The notes under the pieces were generated by a model. The model was not told where the DNA came from. It saw nothing but the letters and a program-made list of their open reading frames with translations, and made no database searches. Of a stretch of DNA of 64,000 nt, positions 35,778 to 44,981 are shown piece by piece (the stretch's first letter is position 1; each line of letters starts with the position of its first letter). Source of the DNA: Mycobacterium sp. MS1601 (lineage in GTDB: Bacteria; Actinomycetota; Actinomycetes; Mycobacteriales; Mycobacteriaceae); assembly GCF_001984215.1 (NCBI RefSeq), contig NZ_CP019420.1:5642001-5706000 (forward strand), read 5' to 3'. The position numbers were made by a program, and so were the translations under genes.

Positions 35778-37174
35778 CCCTCATCGGCGTCGCGGCCACC
35801 GTGGACCTCCGGGTTGACGGTGGCCGCCTCCGTCAGGGGATGGCGGTGAATCATGTTGGGATGCATGAACTTCAACCAGTTGTAGGGGTGTTCCGGTGAC
35901 GTTGTGCTACCCAGGGTGAAGGTACGGTCGGTCCGCCGGGACCGGCCGATGGTCGTCAACCACGAGGCGACGGTGCTGATCCGGTTGCGGACGCCGGTGA
36001 GAAACGCGATGTGGATAAAGCCCCAGGCGAACCAGCCGAGTCGGCCCGCCAGTTTGACGGGGCCGACCTGCAACAGGGCATGGCCGTAGCTGATGTAGGC
36101 TGCCGAGCCCAGATCGCGGTAGCGATAGGCGCGGCGCGGTTCACCCCGGGTGTCACGCCGGATGCAGGCCGCTGCATGCAGACCGCCCTGCATGGCATTC
36201 TCGGCCACCCCCGGCAGATGGTCGCGGCCCACCAGATCGCCGATCACGAAGACTTCGGGGTGCCCGGCAACGGTCAGGTCGGCCTCCACGGCGATGCGCC
36301 CGGCCCGGTCGGTGTCGGCGCCCAGCGCCGCGGCCACCTTCCGCGCGAACGGCACCGCTTCCACTCCGGCGGTCCACAGCACCGTGTGGGCAGGATAAAC
36401 CTCTTCGGGGCCACCGTGTTTCGGTGTGACGGTGATGCCGTCATGACGCACATCGGTGACGTGTACGCCCAGGTGCAGCTCGACTCCCAGCTCTTGCAGG
36501 ATTCGAGTGGCCTTGTCGGTCAAGGCGGCTGCGAAGCTGTTGAGCACACGGTCGCCGCCGTCGAAGAGCATCACACGGGCGTCCTCGGGCTCGATGCTGT
36601 GGAACTCCTTGGACAGGGCCCGTGTCGCCATCTCCCGGATCTGGCCCGCCAATTCGACGCCGGTGGGACCACCGCCGGCAACGGCGAAGGTCAGCCACGC
36701 ATCGCGATCCGGACCGGGCGGCAAGGTCTCGGCCATCTCGAAGGCCCCGAACAGTCGCCGCCGGATGCTCACCGCATCGTCGAGTGTCTTCATACCCGGC
36801 GCCCACTGCGCGAAGTCCTCCCGCCCGAAGTACGCCTGCCGCATCCCCACCGCAAGCACCATGACGTCGTAGTCCACTGTGAACGTCGTGTCATCGGGGC
36901 GGCGGACAGTGACACGTCGGGTCTGGACGTCGATATCGCAGGCCTCGCCCATCAGGGTCGTCACATTGCGGTGCGCGGCCAATTCCTCACGCAGGGAGCG
37001 ACTGATCTGGCCGATGCTCAGGGTGCCGGTGGCGCACTGGTACAGCAGTGGCTGGAAGACATGGGATCCGGCGCGGTCCACCAAGGTCACATCGACGTCC
37101 ACACCGCCGAGCCTGCGCGCGCAGAACAAGCCACCGAAGCCGCCGCCGATTATCAACACCCGAGTTCGCGTCAT
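35771..37174 (-). CDS. ndh: Type II NADH dehydrogenase (NDH-2)
   Basis: The 467-residue membrane-associated flavoprotein passes electrons from NADH to menaquinone without pumping protons. It has the FAD motif IIGGGFGGLFCARRL at the N-terminus, the quinone-side FQPLLYQCATG segment, the NADH-binding motif FAVAGGGPTGVELAGQI (about 165-182) and EVFVIGDLVGRDHLPGVAENAMQ. A hydrophobic C-terminal stretch (WFAWGFIHIAFLTGVRNR) fits the membrane anchor. Mtb has two such genes, ndh and ndhA; which this matches best cannot be told here. Confidence 0.88.
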   Translation of the reverse strand: MTRTRVLIIGGGFGGLFCARRLGGVDVDVTLVDRAGSHVFQPLLYQCATGTLSIGQISRSLREELAAHRNVTTLMGEACDIDVQTRRVTVRRPDDTTFTVDYDVMVLAVGMRQAYFGREDFAQWAPGMKTLDDAVSIRRRLFGAFEMAETLPPGPDRDAWLTFAVAGGGPTGVELAGQIREMATRALSKEFHSIEPEDARVMLFDGGDRVLNSFAAALTDKATRILQELGVELHLGVHVTDVRHDGITVTPKHGGPEEVYPAHTVLWTAGVEAVPFARKVAAALGADTDRAGRIAVEADLTVAGHPEVFVIGDLVGRDHLPGVAENAMQGGLHAAACIRRDTRGEPRRAYRYRDLGSAAYISYGHALLQVGPVKLAGRLGWFAWGFIHIAFLTGVRNRISTVASWLTTIGRSRRTDRTFTLGSTTSPEHPYNWLKFMHPNMIHRHPLTEAATVNPEVHGGRDADEGQ

Positions 37175-37332
37175 CCCTATGGTCTACCTTGACCTCGAAT
37201 TCAGCATGACGATGCCTGCGCTCGTCGAGGTAACGGCACGTGCGACGGCCGCGATACGCGGTGTGATCGGGCTGACGTTCTCCTGTGGAGGCGCTAGCCT
37301 ATGGAGCGACGTCGAGAGGACACCTGGGATAC

Positions 37333-37914
37333 ATGACTGAGCGGGAACACGTCGCATCCTCGTCTGCCGCGAGGCTGGCCGGAAAGGTCGCGGTTGCGGG
37401 CTTCTTGGCCGCCGCGGGCGCTCTGGCTGCGGCAACGCAGGCCGGCGCCGAACCCGTGCCACCGGCACCGGCTCCGCCGCCTCCGCCAGCACCACCGCCG
37501 GTACCGCAGATGGCCAACCCGGCCTACGGTCAAGGAAACTCCGGAAGCCCATTCGGCTACCTCGGCGATATCTGGCGCGCCGCCCGCAGCGGTGACCCCG
37601 TTGGCGCCCTGGCCGGCGGACCCGCCGGTGCGACAGCTCCGCCGCCGGCAGGGGCCGGCCCGGCGCCGGCATTGCCGCCCGGTTTCGTCTCGATCAATGC
37701 TCCCGAGTCCACCACCTCGGCACCGGGGGAGAGGTCCTCGGCAGAGCCGCAGCAGGGTGGACCGCCGCTGCCCGAGGGATATCACCCTCTGAGCGGTCCG
37801 CCGCCTCCCGGTTGGTATGACCAGCCCGCGGGTGATCCGGCCGCGCCGATCTTCCCGGCGGCACCTCCGGCTCCGGCTCCGGCGGCGCCGGCGCCGATCT
37901 TCCCCGCTCCCTGA
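37333..37914 (+). CDS. Secreted Pro/Ala-rich protein
   Basis: The 193-residue protein starts at ATG 37333. The N-terminal segment ARLAGKVAVAGFLAAAGALAAA and the Q-A-G-A site look like an export signal. The remainder is low complexity: proline and alanine runs, a short conserved-looking stretch (QGNSGSPFGYLGDIWRAARSG) and a final PAPIFPAP repeat. It may be a cell-wall protein. No enzymatic motif is visible. The 158 bases upstream, facing ndh, contain a TAGCCT box at 37297-37303 that may be the -10. Confidence 0.6.
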   Translation: MTEREHVASSSAARLAGKVAVAGFLAAAGALAAATQAGAEPVPPAPAPPPPPAPPPVPQMANPAYGQGNSGSPFGYLGDIWRAARSGDPVGALAGGPAGATAPPPAGAGPAPALPPGFVSINAPESTTSAPGERSSAEPQQGGPPLPEGYHPLSGPPPPGWYDQPAGDPAAPIFPAAPPAPAPAAPAPIFPAP

Positions 37915-38008
37915 CCCGTCCACCGACCCGCAGTGGCACGGCCTCCTGGTGGGGTGTCTGCGGCCCGGTAGCGCCACCTAGCCCGACACCTCGGCGCCCG
38001 ATACCTCG

Positions 38009-38014
38009 GCTAGC
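38009..38014. repeat. Target site duplication, left copy (GCTAGC)
   Basis: GCTAGC flanks the IS element on both sides. It fits the NCTAGN target preference known for IS481. This copy supplies the TAG stop codon of the transposase. Confidence 0.8.
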
Positions 38015-38999
38015 TGTACTGACCTGAGAGGTTAGGTACACGGCTGGCTGGTGGTTGACCGCCGAGTGCTGTGTGGCCGCGGTGGTGATTGTAGGTGTGC
38101 AGCCAGCGGGGGTACTCCTGGCAGCGTTGGTCGTCGCTGGTGTAGAGCCGGGCGTAGGCCCATTCGTCGGCCAGGGTGCGGTGGAAGCGCTCCACTTTCC
38201 CGTTGGTCTGCGGCCGATACGGCCGAGTCCTGCGGTGCTCGACGTCGTCGCCCAGCGCGTCCCGGAAGGCATGCGAGCGATAGCAGGACCCGTTGTCGGT
38301 CAACACCTTCCGAACAACGATGCCCTGTTCGACGAACCAGCCGTTGGCTCGTTGCCAGAACTCGGCGGCGGTGTCCTTGCGTTCGTCGGGCAGCATCTCG
38401 GAGTACGCCAACCGCGAATGGGCGTCGATCGCGGTGTGGATGAAGTGATATCCCCGCACCGGCTGATGGGACTTGTTGGTGGCTCCGGTCTTGTCCGCCT
38501 GGGAGTTGCGCTTACCCGCTGAGCGCCCGAGCTTGCGCCAACCGCCGCCGGCGGGGATCTTGCCCAGCTTCTTGACGTCGACGTGGACCAGATCACCGCA
38601 CGCCGCCGACTCCATGCGGCGCACCACGCGGCCGGTGGCGCGGTCGAGCCACCGCAGTCGGGCGATGCGGTAGCGGCGCAGCACGTTGTGCACCGTGGAG
38701 ACGTTGAGCCGCAGCAGGTAGGCGATCCGGGCCGGTCCCCAGCGGCGGGTGACGCGCACTCCGATGATGCGCCGCTCAATGCGCGTCGGCGTGCGGTTCG
38801 GACTGTAATGCGGTCGTGAGCTGCGGTCGACCATCCCCGCCTCGCCCAGCTCGAGGTAGCGATCCACCCACCGGCACACTGTGGTCACCGACACCTGGAA
38901 GCGATCGGCCGCGCGGCGACGCGACCACCCGTCATTGACAACGCATCGAGCCAGCCGCAGACGACCGGTTTCGGACAAAGGGGCATTACGGTGAACCAC
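38010..38999 (-). CDS. IS481 family transposase
   Basis: The 329-residue DDE transposase has two N-terminal helix-turn-helix regions (LARCVVNDGWSRRRAADRFQVS and the following VCRWVDRYLELGEAGMVDRS). The catalytic core residues lie in GDLVHVDVKKLG, KVLTDNGSCYRS and PQTNGKVERFHRTL (D, D, E). Length and motifs are full. The last bases of the element end within the reading frame, and the TAG stop lies outside it in the target duplication. Confidence 0.92.
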   Translation of the reverse strand: MVHRNAPLSETGRLRLARCVVNDGWSRRRAADRFQVSVTTVCRWVDRYLELGEAGMVDRSSRPHYSPNRTPTRIERRIIGVRVTRRWGPARIAYLLRLNVSTVHNVLRRYRIARLRWLDRATGRVVRRMESAACGDLVHVDVKKLGKIPAGGGWRKLGRSAGKRNSQADKTGATNKSHQPVRGYHFIHTAIDAHSRLAYSEMLPDERKDTAAEFWQRANGWFVEQGIVVRKVLTDNGSCYRSHAFRDALGDDVEHRRTRPYRPQTNGKVERFHRTLADEWAYARLYTSDDQRCQEYPRWLHTYNHHRGHTALGGQPPASRVPNLSGQYS

Positions 39000-39104
39000 G
39001 AAGACCTCCGAGATCGGGGAGCGTTCCTAGACAGCTCGCACTCCACTCGGAGGTCTTCGTCTTGTCACCTCACCACGCCGTCACCAACGTCCGTGGTCAG
39101 TACA
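38015..39104 (-). mobile_element. IS481-family insertion sequence, 1090 bp
   Basis: The element begins TGTACTGACC (38015-38024) and ends GGTCAGTACA (39095-39104), perfect 10-base inverted repeats with the family-typical TGT/ACA ends. It is flanked by 6-base duplications of GCTAGC. It holds one transposase gene on the minus strand and about 100 bases of non-coding sequence at its promoter end. It appears complete and recently inserted. Confidence 0.9.
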
Positions 39105-39110
39105 GCTAGC
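39105..39110. repeat. Target site duplication, right copy (GCTAGC)
   Basis: This is the second copy of the 6-base direct repeat. Read on the minus strand it provides the TAG stop of the HAD gene, so the insertion did not change that protein. Confidence 0.8.
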
Positions 39111-39786
39111 GCAGCGCCAAGGCCAACTCGTGGAGGTCACTGACCGAGACGTCGGCCGACGGATCCTGCCGGGCTTCGGTCAGTGGTCCGAACTCCAACG
39201 GGCGGTTGATGAACGCGGTACGCAGACCGGCGGACCGAGCCCCCTTCAGATCGGACGGGTGGGCGGCGACCAGCATCAGCTCGTCTGGCGCGACTCCGAG
39301 AAGCCGTGCCGCGGTGAGATAGGTCTGGGGTGCGGGCTTGTAGGCGTTGGCCAGCTCGGCCGACAGCACGCAATCGAACCGTAGGTCGCCGTGGCGGGCC
39401 AGATCGATGAGAAGCGCGACATGGCCGTTCGACAGGGGTGCGGTCACACGTTCTCGCCGCAGTTCCTCGAGGCCGGTGCGGACATCCGGCCACGGGTCGA
39501 GCCGGTGCCATGCTCGGACAAGCTGCTGTCGCACCGGTAGCGGCAGGGTGACTCCGCGCTCGGCCAGCAGATCGTCGAGGGTGATCAGGTGCAGTTCGTC
39601 GAACGTGCCCCACGGACGCGTGGAGGTGTTCACCTCGTCGAGAATCGGTCGATAGCGGGCCCGCCACGCATCGGCCAGTTCGTCCGCGTCGCCCGGTACC
39701 TCAGCTGCACGGAAGGCGTCGGCCACCCCACTGCGCCAATCGACAAGCGTGCCGAAGACGTCAAAAACGAGAGCGCGTACGTTCAC
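39106..39786 (-). CDS. Haloacid dehalogenase type II (HAD superfamily)
   Basis: The 226-residue protein has the HAD nucleophile motif VFDVFGTLVDWR (Asp9), a PLSNGH motif II, KPAPQTY with the motif III lysine, and VAAHPSDLKGA for the acidic motif IV. The DVFGTLVDW form and overall length point to L-2-haloacid dehalogenase-like enzymes, although many relatives act on phosphate esters. It lies 2 bases after the fused MFS/synthase gene and is probably cotranscribed. The IS element is inserted at its stop codon without altering the protein. Confidence 0.85.
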   Translation of the reverse strand: MNVRALVFDVFGTLVDWRSGVADAFRAAEVPGDADELADAWRARYRPILDEVNTSTRPWGTFDELHLITLDDLLAERGVTLPLPVRQQLVRAWHRLDPWPDVRTGLEELRRERVTAPLSNGHVALLIDLARHGDLRFDCVLSAELANAYKPAPQTYLTAARLLGVAPDELMLVAAHPSDLKGARSAGLRTAFINRPLEFGPLTEARQDPSADVSVSDLHELALALR

Positions 39787-39788
39787 GG

Positions 39789-41327
39789 TCAGCTCCTTGC
39801 CGGTCGTCTCGGTTGCAGCAGTTGATCCACGGGCCCGTGGTCATCGGTGAGCACCTCGGCGTCGCCGATCCAGCGGGTCAGATCGTCGCCGGTGGCGAAA
39901 GTCCAGTGGGTCGATTCCGCATCGAGTGTCTCTTGGAGTGCCCTCAGGTTGATCGGCCGGTCGGAGGCCACCACCACCATGTTGCCTCCGTCGATCACCG
40001 TCGCAGGATCGAGCCCCAGGTCGTTGGGTTCGCCCAGCAGCGCGACATGGGCGAAGACCGCCCGCAACGTGGCAACCTGGGCTCGCGCGAAGTCCAGGTT
40101 GCCATAGTCGATGAGGTTGGCCGCGTACACGCCCTCGGCGTTGAGCACTCGGTGGATGTCGCTCACCGCTTCCAACGTGGTGAGGTGCCAGGGCACCGCC
40201 ACTCCGCCGAACGCGTCCCCGACCACCAGATCGCGGCTGTCGGTGTCGAGTCTGCGAAGACCCAACCGACCGTCCTCGACCCGCGTGTCAATCCCGGAGT
40301 CGGCTGCCAGTCCCAGCTTCTCGTGGTCGATCCTGACCACGCCGCCGTCGATCTCGGACACGACGCTCAGCGTTCCCGGCCGGGTGGCGGCGAGATACCG
40401 CGGGATGGTCAGCCCACCGCCGCCCAGGTGATACGCCACCAGCGGTGCGTCGGGTGTGAAGGCGCCGTCGACCACCGCCGCGATTGCCCGGACGTAGGTA
40501 TAACGCAGAAATGTGGGGTCATGGAGGTCGACGTAGGAGTGCTGGATGCCGTCGAGCACCAGTGTCCGCCCGCTGCTGCGATCCGGATCGGCCACCACCC
40601 GGACGCAGTGGTACTTGGTCTCGGTGTCGCAGCCGCCGGGCCCGAAATAACTGGCCACTCCTCCCGCGACGGTGAAGACCGTCAGGACCGCCGTCCGCGC
40701 ACCACTCCAGCGACGCATCCGCCACTCGACCAGCGATCCGCCGAGCACCAGCAGAACACCCAAACCGATCAGGATGACGCTGACCGGAAGCCAGGTGATC
40801 AGGACGAAACCGGTGAGCACCGTTCCGGCGATGGCCCCCAGCGTGCTCAGCCCCGAGAGCCGTCCGACCACCGTCCCGGTCTCGGTGAGACTGGTCAGCC
40901 GCAGTTTGGTGACCATCGGTGTCACCGCAGCCAACAGCGCGCCGGGTACCAGGATGGTCAGTGCAGCCACCAGCATCAGCAGTGGCTGGGCCCACTCCGC
41001 GGCGGTGCGTAGCAGGGCGGGCGTCAGTGCCACCACCGCCCCGGAGACCCCGAGCGCGGCGCCGATCAGCCGACGCGGATCGACGACGTCGGCGATGCGG
41101 CCACCCACCCAGGCACCGACCGCGATGGCGGCCAACGCGATGCCGATCACCATCGTGCTGGTTTCCAGAGTCAAACCCAGGTAGGGAGCCAGCAGTCGTA
41201 GGGCGGTGATCTCGACCACCAGAACCGATGCTGACGACAGCACCGCCAGCGCCGCCGCGGCACGCGGGCCCAGGCCGGCGGATGGCGGCACCGGGTTCTC
41301 GTCAGGGGAGTGCGTCGGCCCGGTCAC
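39789..41327 (-). CDS. Fused membrane transporter-like / spermidine synthase-like protein
   Basis: The 512-residue protein has an N-terminal half of about seven to eight helices (AVLSSASVLVVEITALRLLAPYLG, APYLG being typical of this family) and a C-terminal soluble spermidine-synthase-like methyltransferase fold (LGGGGLTIPRYL; SEIDGGVVRID; VVGDAFGG). Such proteins are annotated as fused MFS/spermidine synthase, and their true reaction is unclear. GTG 41327 follows GGGAGG by about 9 bases; a longer frame exists but has no SD. Confidence 0.82.
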   Translation of the reverse strand: MTGPTHSPDENPVPPSAGLGPRAAAALAVLSSASVLVVEITALRLLAPYLGLTLETSTMVIGIALAAIAVGAWVGGRIADVVDPRRLIGAALGVSGAVVALTPALLRTAAEWAQPLLMLVAALTILVPGALLAAVTPMVTKLRLTSLTETGTVVGRLSGLSTLGAIAGTVLTGFVLITWLPVSVILIGLGVLLVLGGSLVEWRMRRWSGARTAVLTVFTVAGGVASYFGPGGCDTETKYHCVRVVADPDRSSGRTLVLDGIQHSYVDLHDPTFLRYTYVRAIAAVVDGAFTPDAPLVAYHLGGGGLTIPRYLAATRPGTLSVVSEIDGGVVRIDHEKLGLAADSGIDTRVEDGRLGLRRLDTDSRDLVVGDAFGGVAVPWHLTTLEAVSDIHRVLNAEGVYAANLIDYGNLDFARAQVATLRAVFAHVALLGEPNDLGLDPATVIDGGNMVVVASDRPINLRALQETLDAESTHWTFATGDDLTRWIGDAEVLTDDHGPVDQLLQPRRPARS

Positions 41328-41362
41328 TGCACCATCCTCCCAAATCGGCGCGCATTGGCAGT

Positions 41363-42304
41363 TCAGTCGGCGGCGAGTCCGCGCGAGCGTTTGTCGAGAT
41401 ACATCCGTTCGTCGGCCAATCGGATGGGATCCTGTTCGCCTGCGGCGATGCCGACGCTGAAACTCACGGGTGTCTCGGCCAGTACCCACCGCCGGCGCAG
41501 GCGATCGAGAACCTGTGCTGCCTCATCGCGGTCAGCCCCCACCAGGATCACGAGGAACTCGTCACCCCCGAGCCGGAAGGCCAGGTCGTGCGGACGGATG
41601 GACCACCGCAAAGCGTCGGCGAACGCGACCAGCAGGCGGTCGCCGTCCGCGTGGCCGTAGTTGTCGTTGTAGACCTTGAAACCGTCGAGGTCTATCACCA
41701 TCACCGCGGAATCGGTGGAGTGTTCGGACAGCCGGGTGGCCAAAGTGCTGCGGTCGAGCAACTGGGTCAGCGCGTCGGTCTGCGCGATCTGGCGCAGCAG
41801 CATGCTCTGCGCCTCGAGCCTGGCGATCAACCAGGCGGGAACTTCGGCGACCAGCACCCACATGATCGCGGTGACCACGACGGTGGGCACGCCGTTGGCG
41901 CCGCCGCCCACGACAAAGGCGGCGACCCCCAACGGGACGAGCAACAGTGAGCGTCCTCGACCACAGGTCAATCCCAGATAGGCGAAGGCAATGGTGATGG
42001 TGCCAGGCAGATCGTGGGTGGCGGTCGGGTCGAGGAGTCCGGTGAGCACCGTGGCCATCAGGGCCGCGACCGGCCAGCCGATCAACAGTCCGCGACGGTG
42101 TTGCCAGCCGAGCCGCCAGCCCAGCACCGCCACCAGCATCGCGCTCAGCGCGATCCCGCCCAGTGGCCAGTAGAGCCGACTGTCTCCGCCGCCACCCGCG
42201 TACCTCGCTGCGGCGGCGTAGAGGCCGAGCATGAAAAGCAACGCGGTCAGGCCGATTCCATGCCACCGCGGCACGGAAGGTTGATGGTCGGCCGGCGCGG
42301 ACAC
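41363..42304 (-). CDS. Membrane-bound diguanylate cyclase (GGDEF)
   Basis: The 313-residue protein has about six N-terminal helices (residues 15-155) as a sensor and a C-terminal GGDEF domain. The active site RLGGDEF is intact, with DLDGFKVYND upstream for metal binding and an RPHD I-site five residues before GGDEF, so product inhibition by c-di-GMP is expected. No EAL domain is attached. It starts just before a broken hydrolase on the other strand. Confidence 0.88.
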   Translation of the reverse strand: MSAPADHQPSVPRWHGIGLTALLFMLGLYAAAARYAGGGGDSRLYWPLGGIALSAMLVAVLGWRLGWQHRRGLLIGWPVAALMATVLTGLLDPTATHDLPGTITIAFAYLGLTCGRGRSLLLVPLGVAAFVVGGGANGVPTVVVTAIMWVLVAEVPAWLIARLEAQSMLLRQIAQTDALTQLLDRSTLATRLSEHSTDSAVMVIDLDGFKVYNDNYGHADGDRLLVAFADALRWSIRPHDLAFRLGGDEFLVILVGADRDEAAQVLDRLRRRWVLAETPVSFSVGIAAGEQDPIRLADERMYLDKRSRGLAAD

Positions 42305-42417
42305 GCGTTTAGACTAGGTGCGCGACAGGTCGGCTGCACCAGCGCGTCCACGATAGCCCGGCCATCGACAAAATGGCCATCCAACCGGGTTGGACCACAC
42401 GTCCGCCGCGATGAGTT

Positions 42418-42953
42418 GTGCACCTGTACTTCGAGGTGTACGGCGAGATATGGTCGCCCACCCCGGCGCCGCTGCTGTTGATCCCCGGTGCGTTCATGGC
42501 CACTGATTCGATGACGGAATGGATGCACGCGTTCGCGAGCGACCGTACGGTCATTGTGTTCGATCAGCAGGGGCACGGCCGCACCCCCGACATAGTTCGG
42601 GCGATGTCCTACGAGCAGTTCGGCGATGACGCCGCCGAGCTGTTACGGGCGTTGGGAGTGAAAAGTGCTGACGTGCTCGGCTATTCGCAAGGTGGCGGTG
42701 TGGCACTTCAACTGGCGGTGCGCCAGGTTCACTGGTGCACAGGCTGGTGACGATGTCGGCCACCTTCCGGCGCGGCGGCTGGCGCCCGGAAGCGTTGGAA
42801 TCGATCAAAACCCTTGGTCTGCAAGACTTTTCCGGAACATCGGTCGAGACGTCCTTCAAGGCGCACACTCCCGACGATCAGGCGTTCGCGGGCTATCGGG
42901 AGAAGATGGAGATCCTCGACGACGTTGAGCCGGCGGCTCCGGATCTGTTCTGA
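42418..42953 (+). pseudogene. Frameshifted and truncated alpha/beta hydrolase
   Basis: From GTG 42418 the frame encodes LLLIPGAFMATDSMTEW, FDQQGHGRTP and the nucleophile elbow GYSQGGGVAL, all typical of the fold. After LAVRQ the frame is lost. Sequence resuming the fold (HRLVTMSATFRRGGWRPEAL ... GYREKMEIL) is found in another frame from about 42729 to 42953. A single-base deletion near 42727 explains the switch. Even then the protein stops after about 178 residues, before the catalytic Asp and His, so the 3' third is also missing. It is probably dead. Confidence 0.75.
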
Positions 42954-42995
42954 CAGCACTCCTCGATCGAGCAAATCAGAACCTGATCCGACCGC

Positions 42996-43793
42996 GTGGA
43001 GCACCTCACGACGATCGCAAACTCCTTGCCAATACAAACTCGCGTGAAATTACGGTTTTGGCGAGATATCGCAAACCGAGAATTGCCGAGCACGTCGGAC
43101 TGCACCGGTGAGGCCTGCAACGGCGGTGACTGCGGCTTCTTCTTCGGCAACGGCGGAACCGGAGCCAACGGCGGGACCGGCGGAGATGCCGGTTTGATCG
43201 GCAATGGCGGCACCGGCGGTGCAGGTGCGGTTGCCCAGGACAATCTTCCCGCCACCGCCGGTGGTGCCGGCGGGGCAGGCGGACTCTTCTGGGGTAACGG
43301 CGGCACCGGTGGGGCGGGAGCCGCAGCGGTTTACGTCGACGAAGAACGCGTTTCGGAGGCCACGGCCGGCGGCGCCGGCGGTAAAGCGGGTTGGGCGCTG
43401 GGCAACGGCGGGACAGGAGACGCAGGCGGTCTGTTCGGCGGACGAGGCGGTGCCGGCGGCGAAGGTGGTGCCGCCACCTCCGACGACGGCGACGCCAAGG
43501 GCGGCATCGGCGGTGTCGGAGGCAACGGCGGAGGAATCTTCGGCCAGGGCGGTAAAGGCGGCAACGGCGGCGCGGCCGACGCAACCGGCGGTGACGTCAC
43601 CGGTGGTACCGGCGGCCAAGGCGGCTCAGGTGGATTCGCCGGCCGTGGCGGTGACGGCGGTGATGGCGGCGACGCCGACAGCGAGAGTGGCGACAAGACC
43701 GGCGGAGCAGGTGGGGCGGGCGGCTCCGGCGGACTGGGCGCTGGCAGCGGCTCGGAAGGCTCGCAGGGCAGCGTGTCCGACGACTCGGACTGA
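42996..43793 (+). CDS. PGRS-like glycine-rich repeat protein without PE domain
   Basis: The 265-residue protein is made mostly of GGAGGxGG and NGGTGGxGG repeats from about residue 43 on, as in the PGRS half of mycobacterial PE_PGRS proteins. It has acidic inserts ([22 protein letters not shown]) and a C-terminal SVSDDSD. The N-terminal 40 residues ([21 protein letters not shown]) do not resemble a PE domain and show no signal peptide. GTG 42996 is uncertain; no SD is present. PGRS domains are otherwise linked to slow growers and the cell surface. The export route is unknown. Confidence 0.65.
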   Translation: MEHLTTIANSLPIQTRVKLRFWRDIANRELPSTSDCTGEACNGGDCGFFFGNGGTGANGGTGGDAGLIGNGGTGGAGAVAQDNLPATAGGAGGAGGLFWGNGGTGGAGAAAVYVDEERVSEATAGGAGGKAGWALGNGGTGDAGGLFGGRGGAGGEGGAATSDDGDAKGGIGGVGGNGGGIFGQGGKGGNGGAADATGGDVTGGTGGQGGSGGFAGRGGDGGDGGDADSESGDKTGGAGGAGGSGGLGAGSGSEGSQGSVSDDSD

Positions 43794-43868
43794 CGACTCA
43801 CACCGCCTCCCGCACGCTGCGCCTCACGACGAAACCCATTAGTTTCGTTGCATGCAGCTGGGCACACC

Positions 43869-44981
43869 GTGAGCGTCACCGACGATCTGCCGTTGATCGA
43901 TCACCACTGTCACGGGGTGGTGGACACGAATCTGCAACCCGACGAAGTTCGTTGGCTGGGAACCGAATCCGACTGGCTGGCCAACCCCGGTGTCGAGACT
44001 CTGGATTCGCCGCTGGGGCTGGCCATGCGGGCGCTGTGTGCGCCCCTGATCGGGCTGCCCAAACACGCGCCGGTGCAGGATTACCTGACGCGTCGGGTCG
44101 AGCTCGGCACAGCCGCCGTCAACGAGTTGCTGCTGGCCGCGGCAGGCACCGGCCGATACCTCATCGACAGCGGGTTCCTGGTCTCCGATGTGCTGTCGCC
44201 ACAACAGATGGCGACGCTCACAGGCAAGCCCGCCGATGAGATCGTGCGCCTGGAGCGCATCGCCGAACAGGTGGCGGCGGAGTCCACCGCGTCGGGGTGG
44301 GTGCGGGCGTTCCGCGAGGCGCTCACCGAGCAGGCCGAGGGGGCCGTCGGGTTCAAATCGGTGATGGCCTACCGCAGCGGTTTCGAACTGCACGACGCGG
44401 CACCGGAACCCTCGAGCGTGCAACGTGCGGTGGATGAGTGGTTCGCCAACGGCACCACCCGTCTGCAGCATCCGGTGGTGCTTGCGCACCTGGTGTGGGA
44501 GGCAGTCCAGTTCGGCAAGCCGATCCAGTTCCACACCGGCTTCGGCGACAGCGACCTGGTACTGCACCTGTCCGACCCGTCACGGCTGACCAAGTTCTTT
44601 GTCGCCACCAAGGATAGTGGTGTGGATTTCATGCTGCTGCATTGCTATCCGTTCCTGCGGGAGGCGGGCAGCCTGGCCCACATCTTCCCGCACGTCTACC
44701 TCGATGCCGGGGTCACCGGGCACTATCTCGGGCCGAGTGCGGGCACGGCGGTGCGACAGTCGATGGAGATCGCACCGTTTCACAAGATCTGCTACTCCTC
44801 GGATGCGTATGGGCTGGCTGAGCTGTACGCCATTTCGGCAGCCGCCTGGCGGCGCGAAACCGGGCGCCTGCTCGACCAGTGGCTGGCCGGCGACTGGCTC
44901 TCCACCGCGGATGCCGAACGCATCGCGTGGCAGATTGGTGTCGGCAACGCCGCCAGGGTCTACGGTGTGGACGAGCAGTGA
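43869..44981 (+). CDS. Amidohydrolase family protein (FluG N-terminal-like)
   Basis: The protein of about 370 residues is a metal-dependent TIM-barrel hydrolase. LIDHHCHG near the N-terminus gives the HxH metal site, FHTGFGDSD the mid-barrel His, LLHCYPFLREAG another His, and YSSDAYGL the catalytic Asp. The sequence resembles the amidohydrolase half of FluG-type proteins, in which that domain is fused to a glutamine-synthetase-like domain. Here the glutamine-synthetase-like protein is two genes downstream in the same operon. GTG 43869 is chosen; TTG 43848 is possible and a TAGTTT box lies just upstream. It overlaps the next gene as GTGA. Confidence 0.83.
   Translation: MSVTDDLPLIDHHCHGVVDTNLQPDEVRWLGTESDWLANPGVETLDSPLGLAMRALCAPLIGLPKHAPVQDYLTRRVELGTAAVNELLLAAAGTGRYLIDSGFLVSDVLSPQQMATLTGKPADEIVRLERIAEQVAAESTASGWVRAFREALTEQAEGAVGFKSVMAYRSGFELHDAAPEPSSVQRAVDEWFANGTTRLQHPVVLAHLVWEAVQFGKPIQFHTGFGDSDLVLHLSDPSRLTKFFVATKDSGVDFMLLHCYPFLREAGSLAHIFPHVYLDAGVTGHYLGPSAGTAVRQSMEIAPFHKICYSSDAYGLAELYAISAAAWRRETGRLLDQWLAGDWLSTADAERIAWQIGVGNAARVYGVDEQ

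Noticed and set aside
38015..39104. IS element as part of a composite transposon with the HAD/MFS genes
   Set aside because: Only one copy is present in the window and the flanking duplications belong to the single element.
43100..43790. Glycine-codon repeats as a possible CRISPR or regulatory repeat array
   Set aside because: The periodicity is that of GGxGG codons inside one open frame. There are no constant repeats separated by unique spacers.
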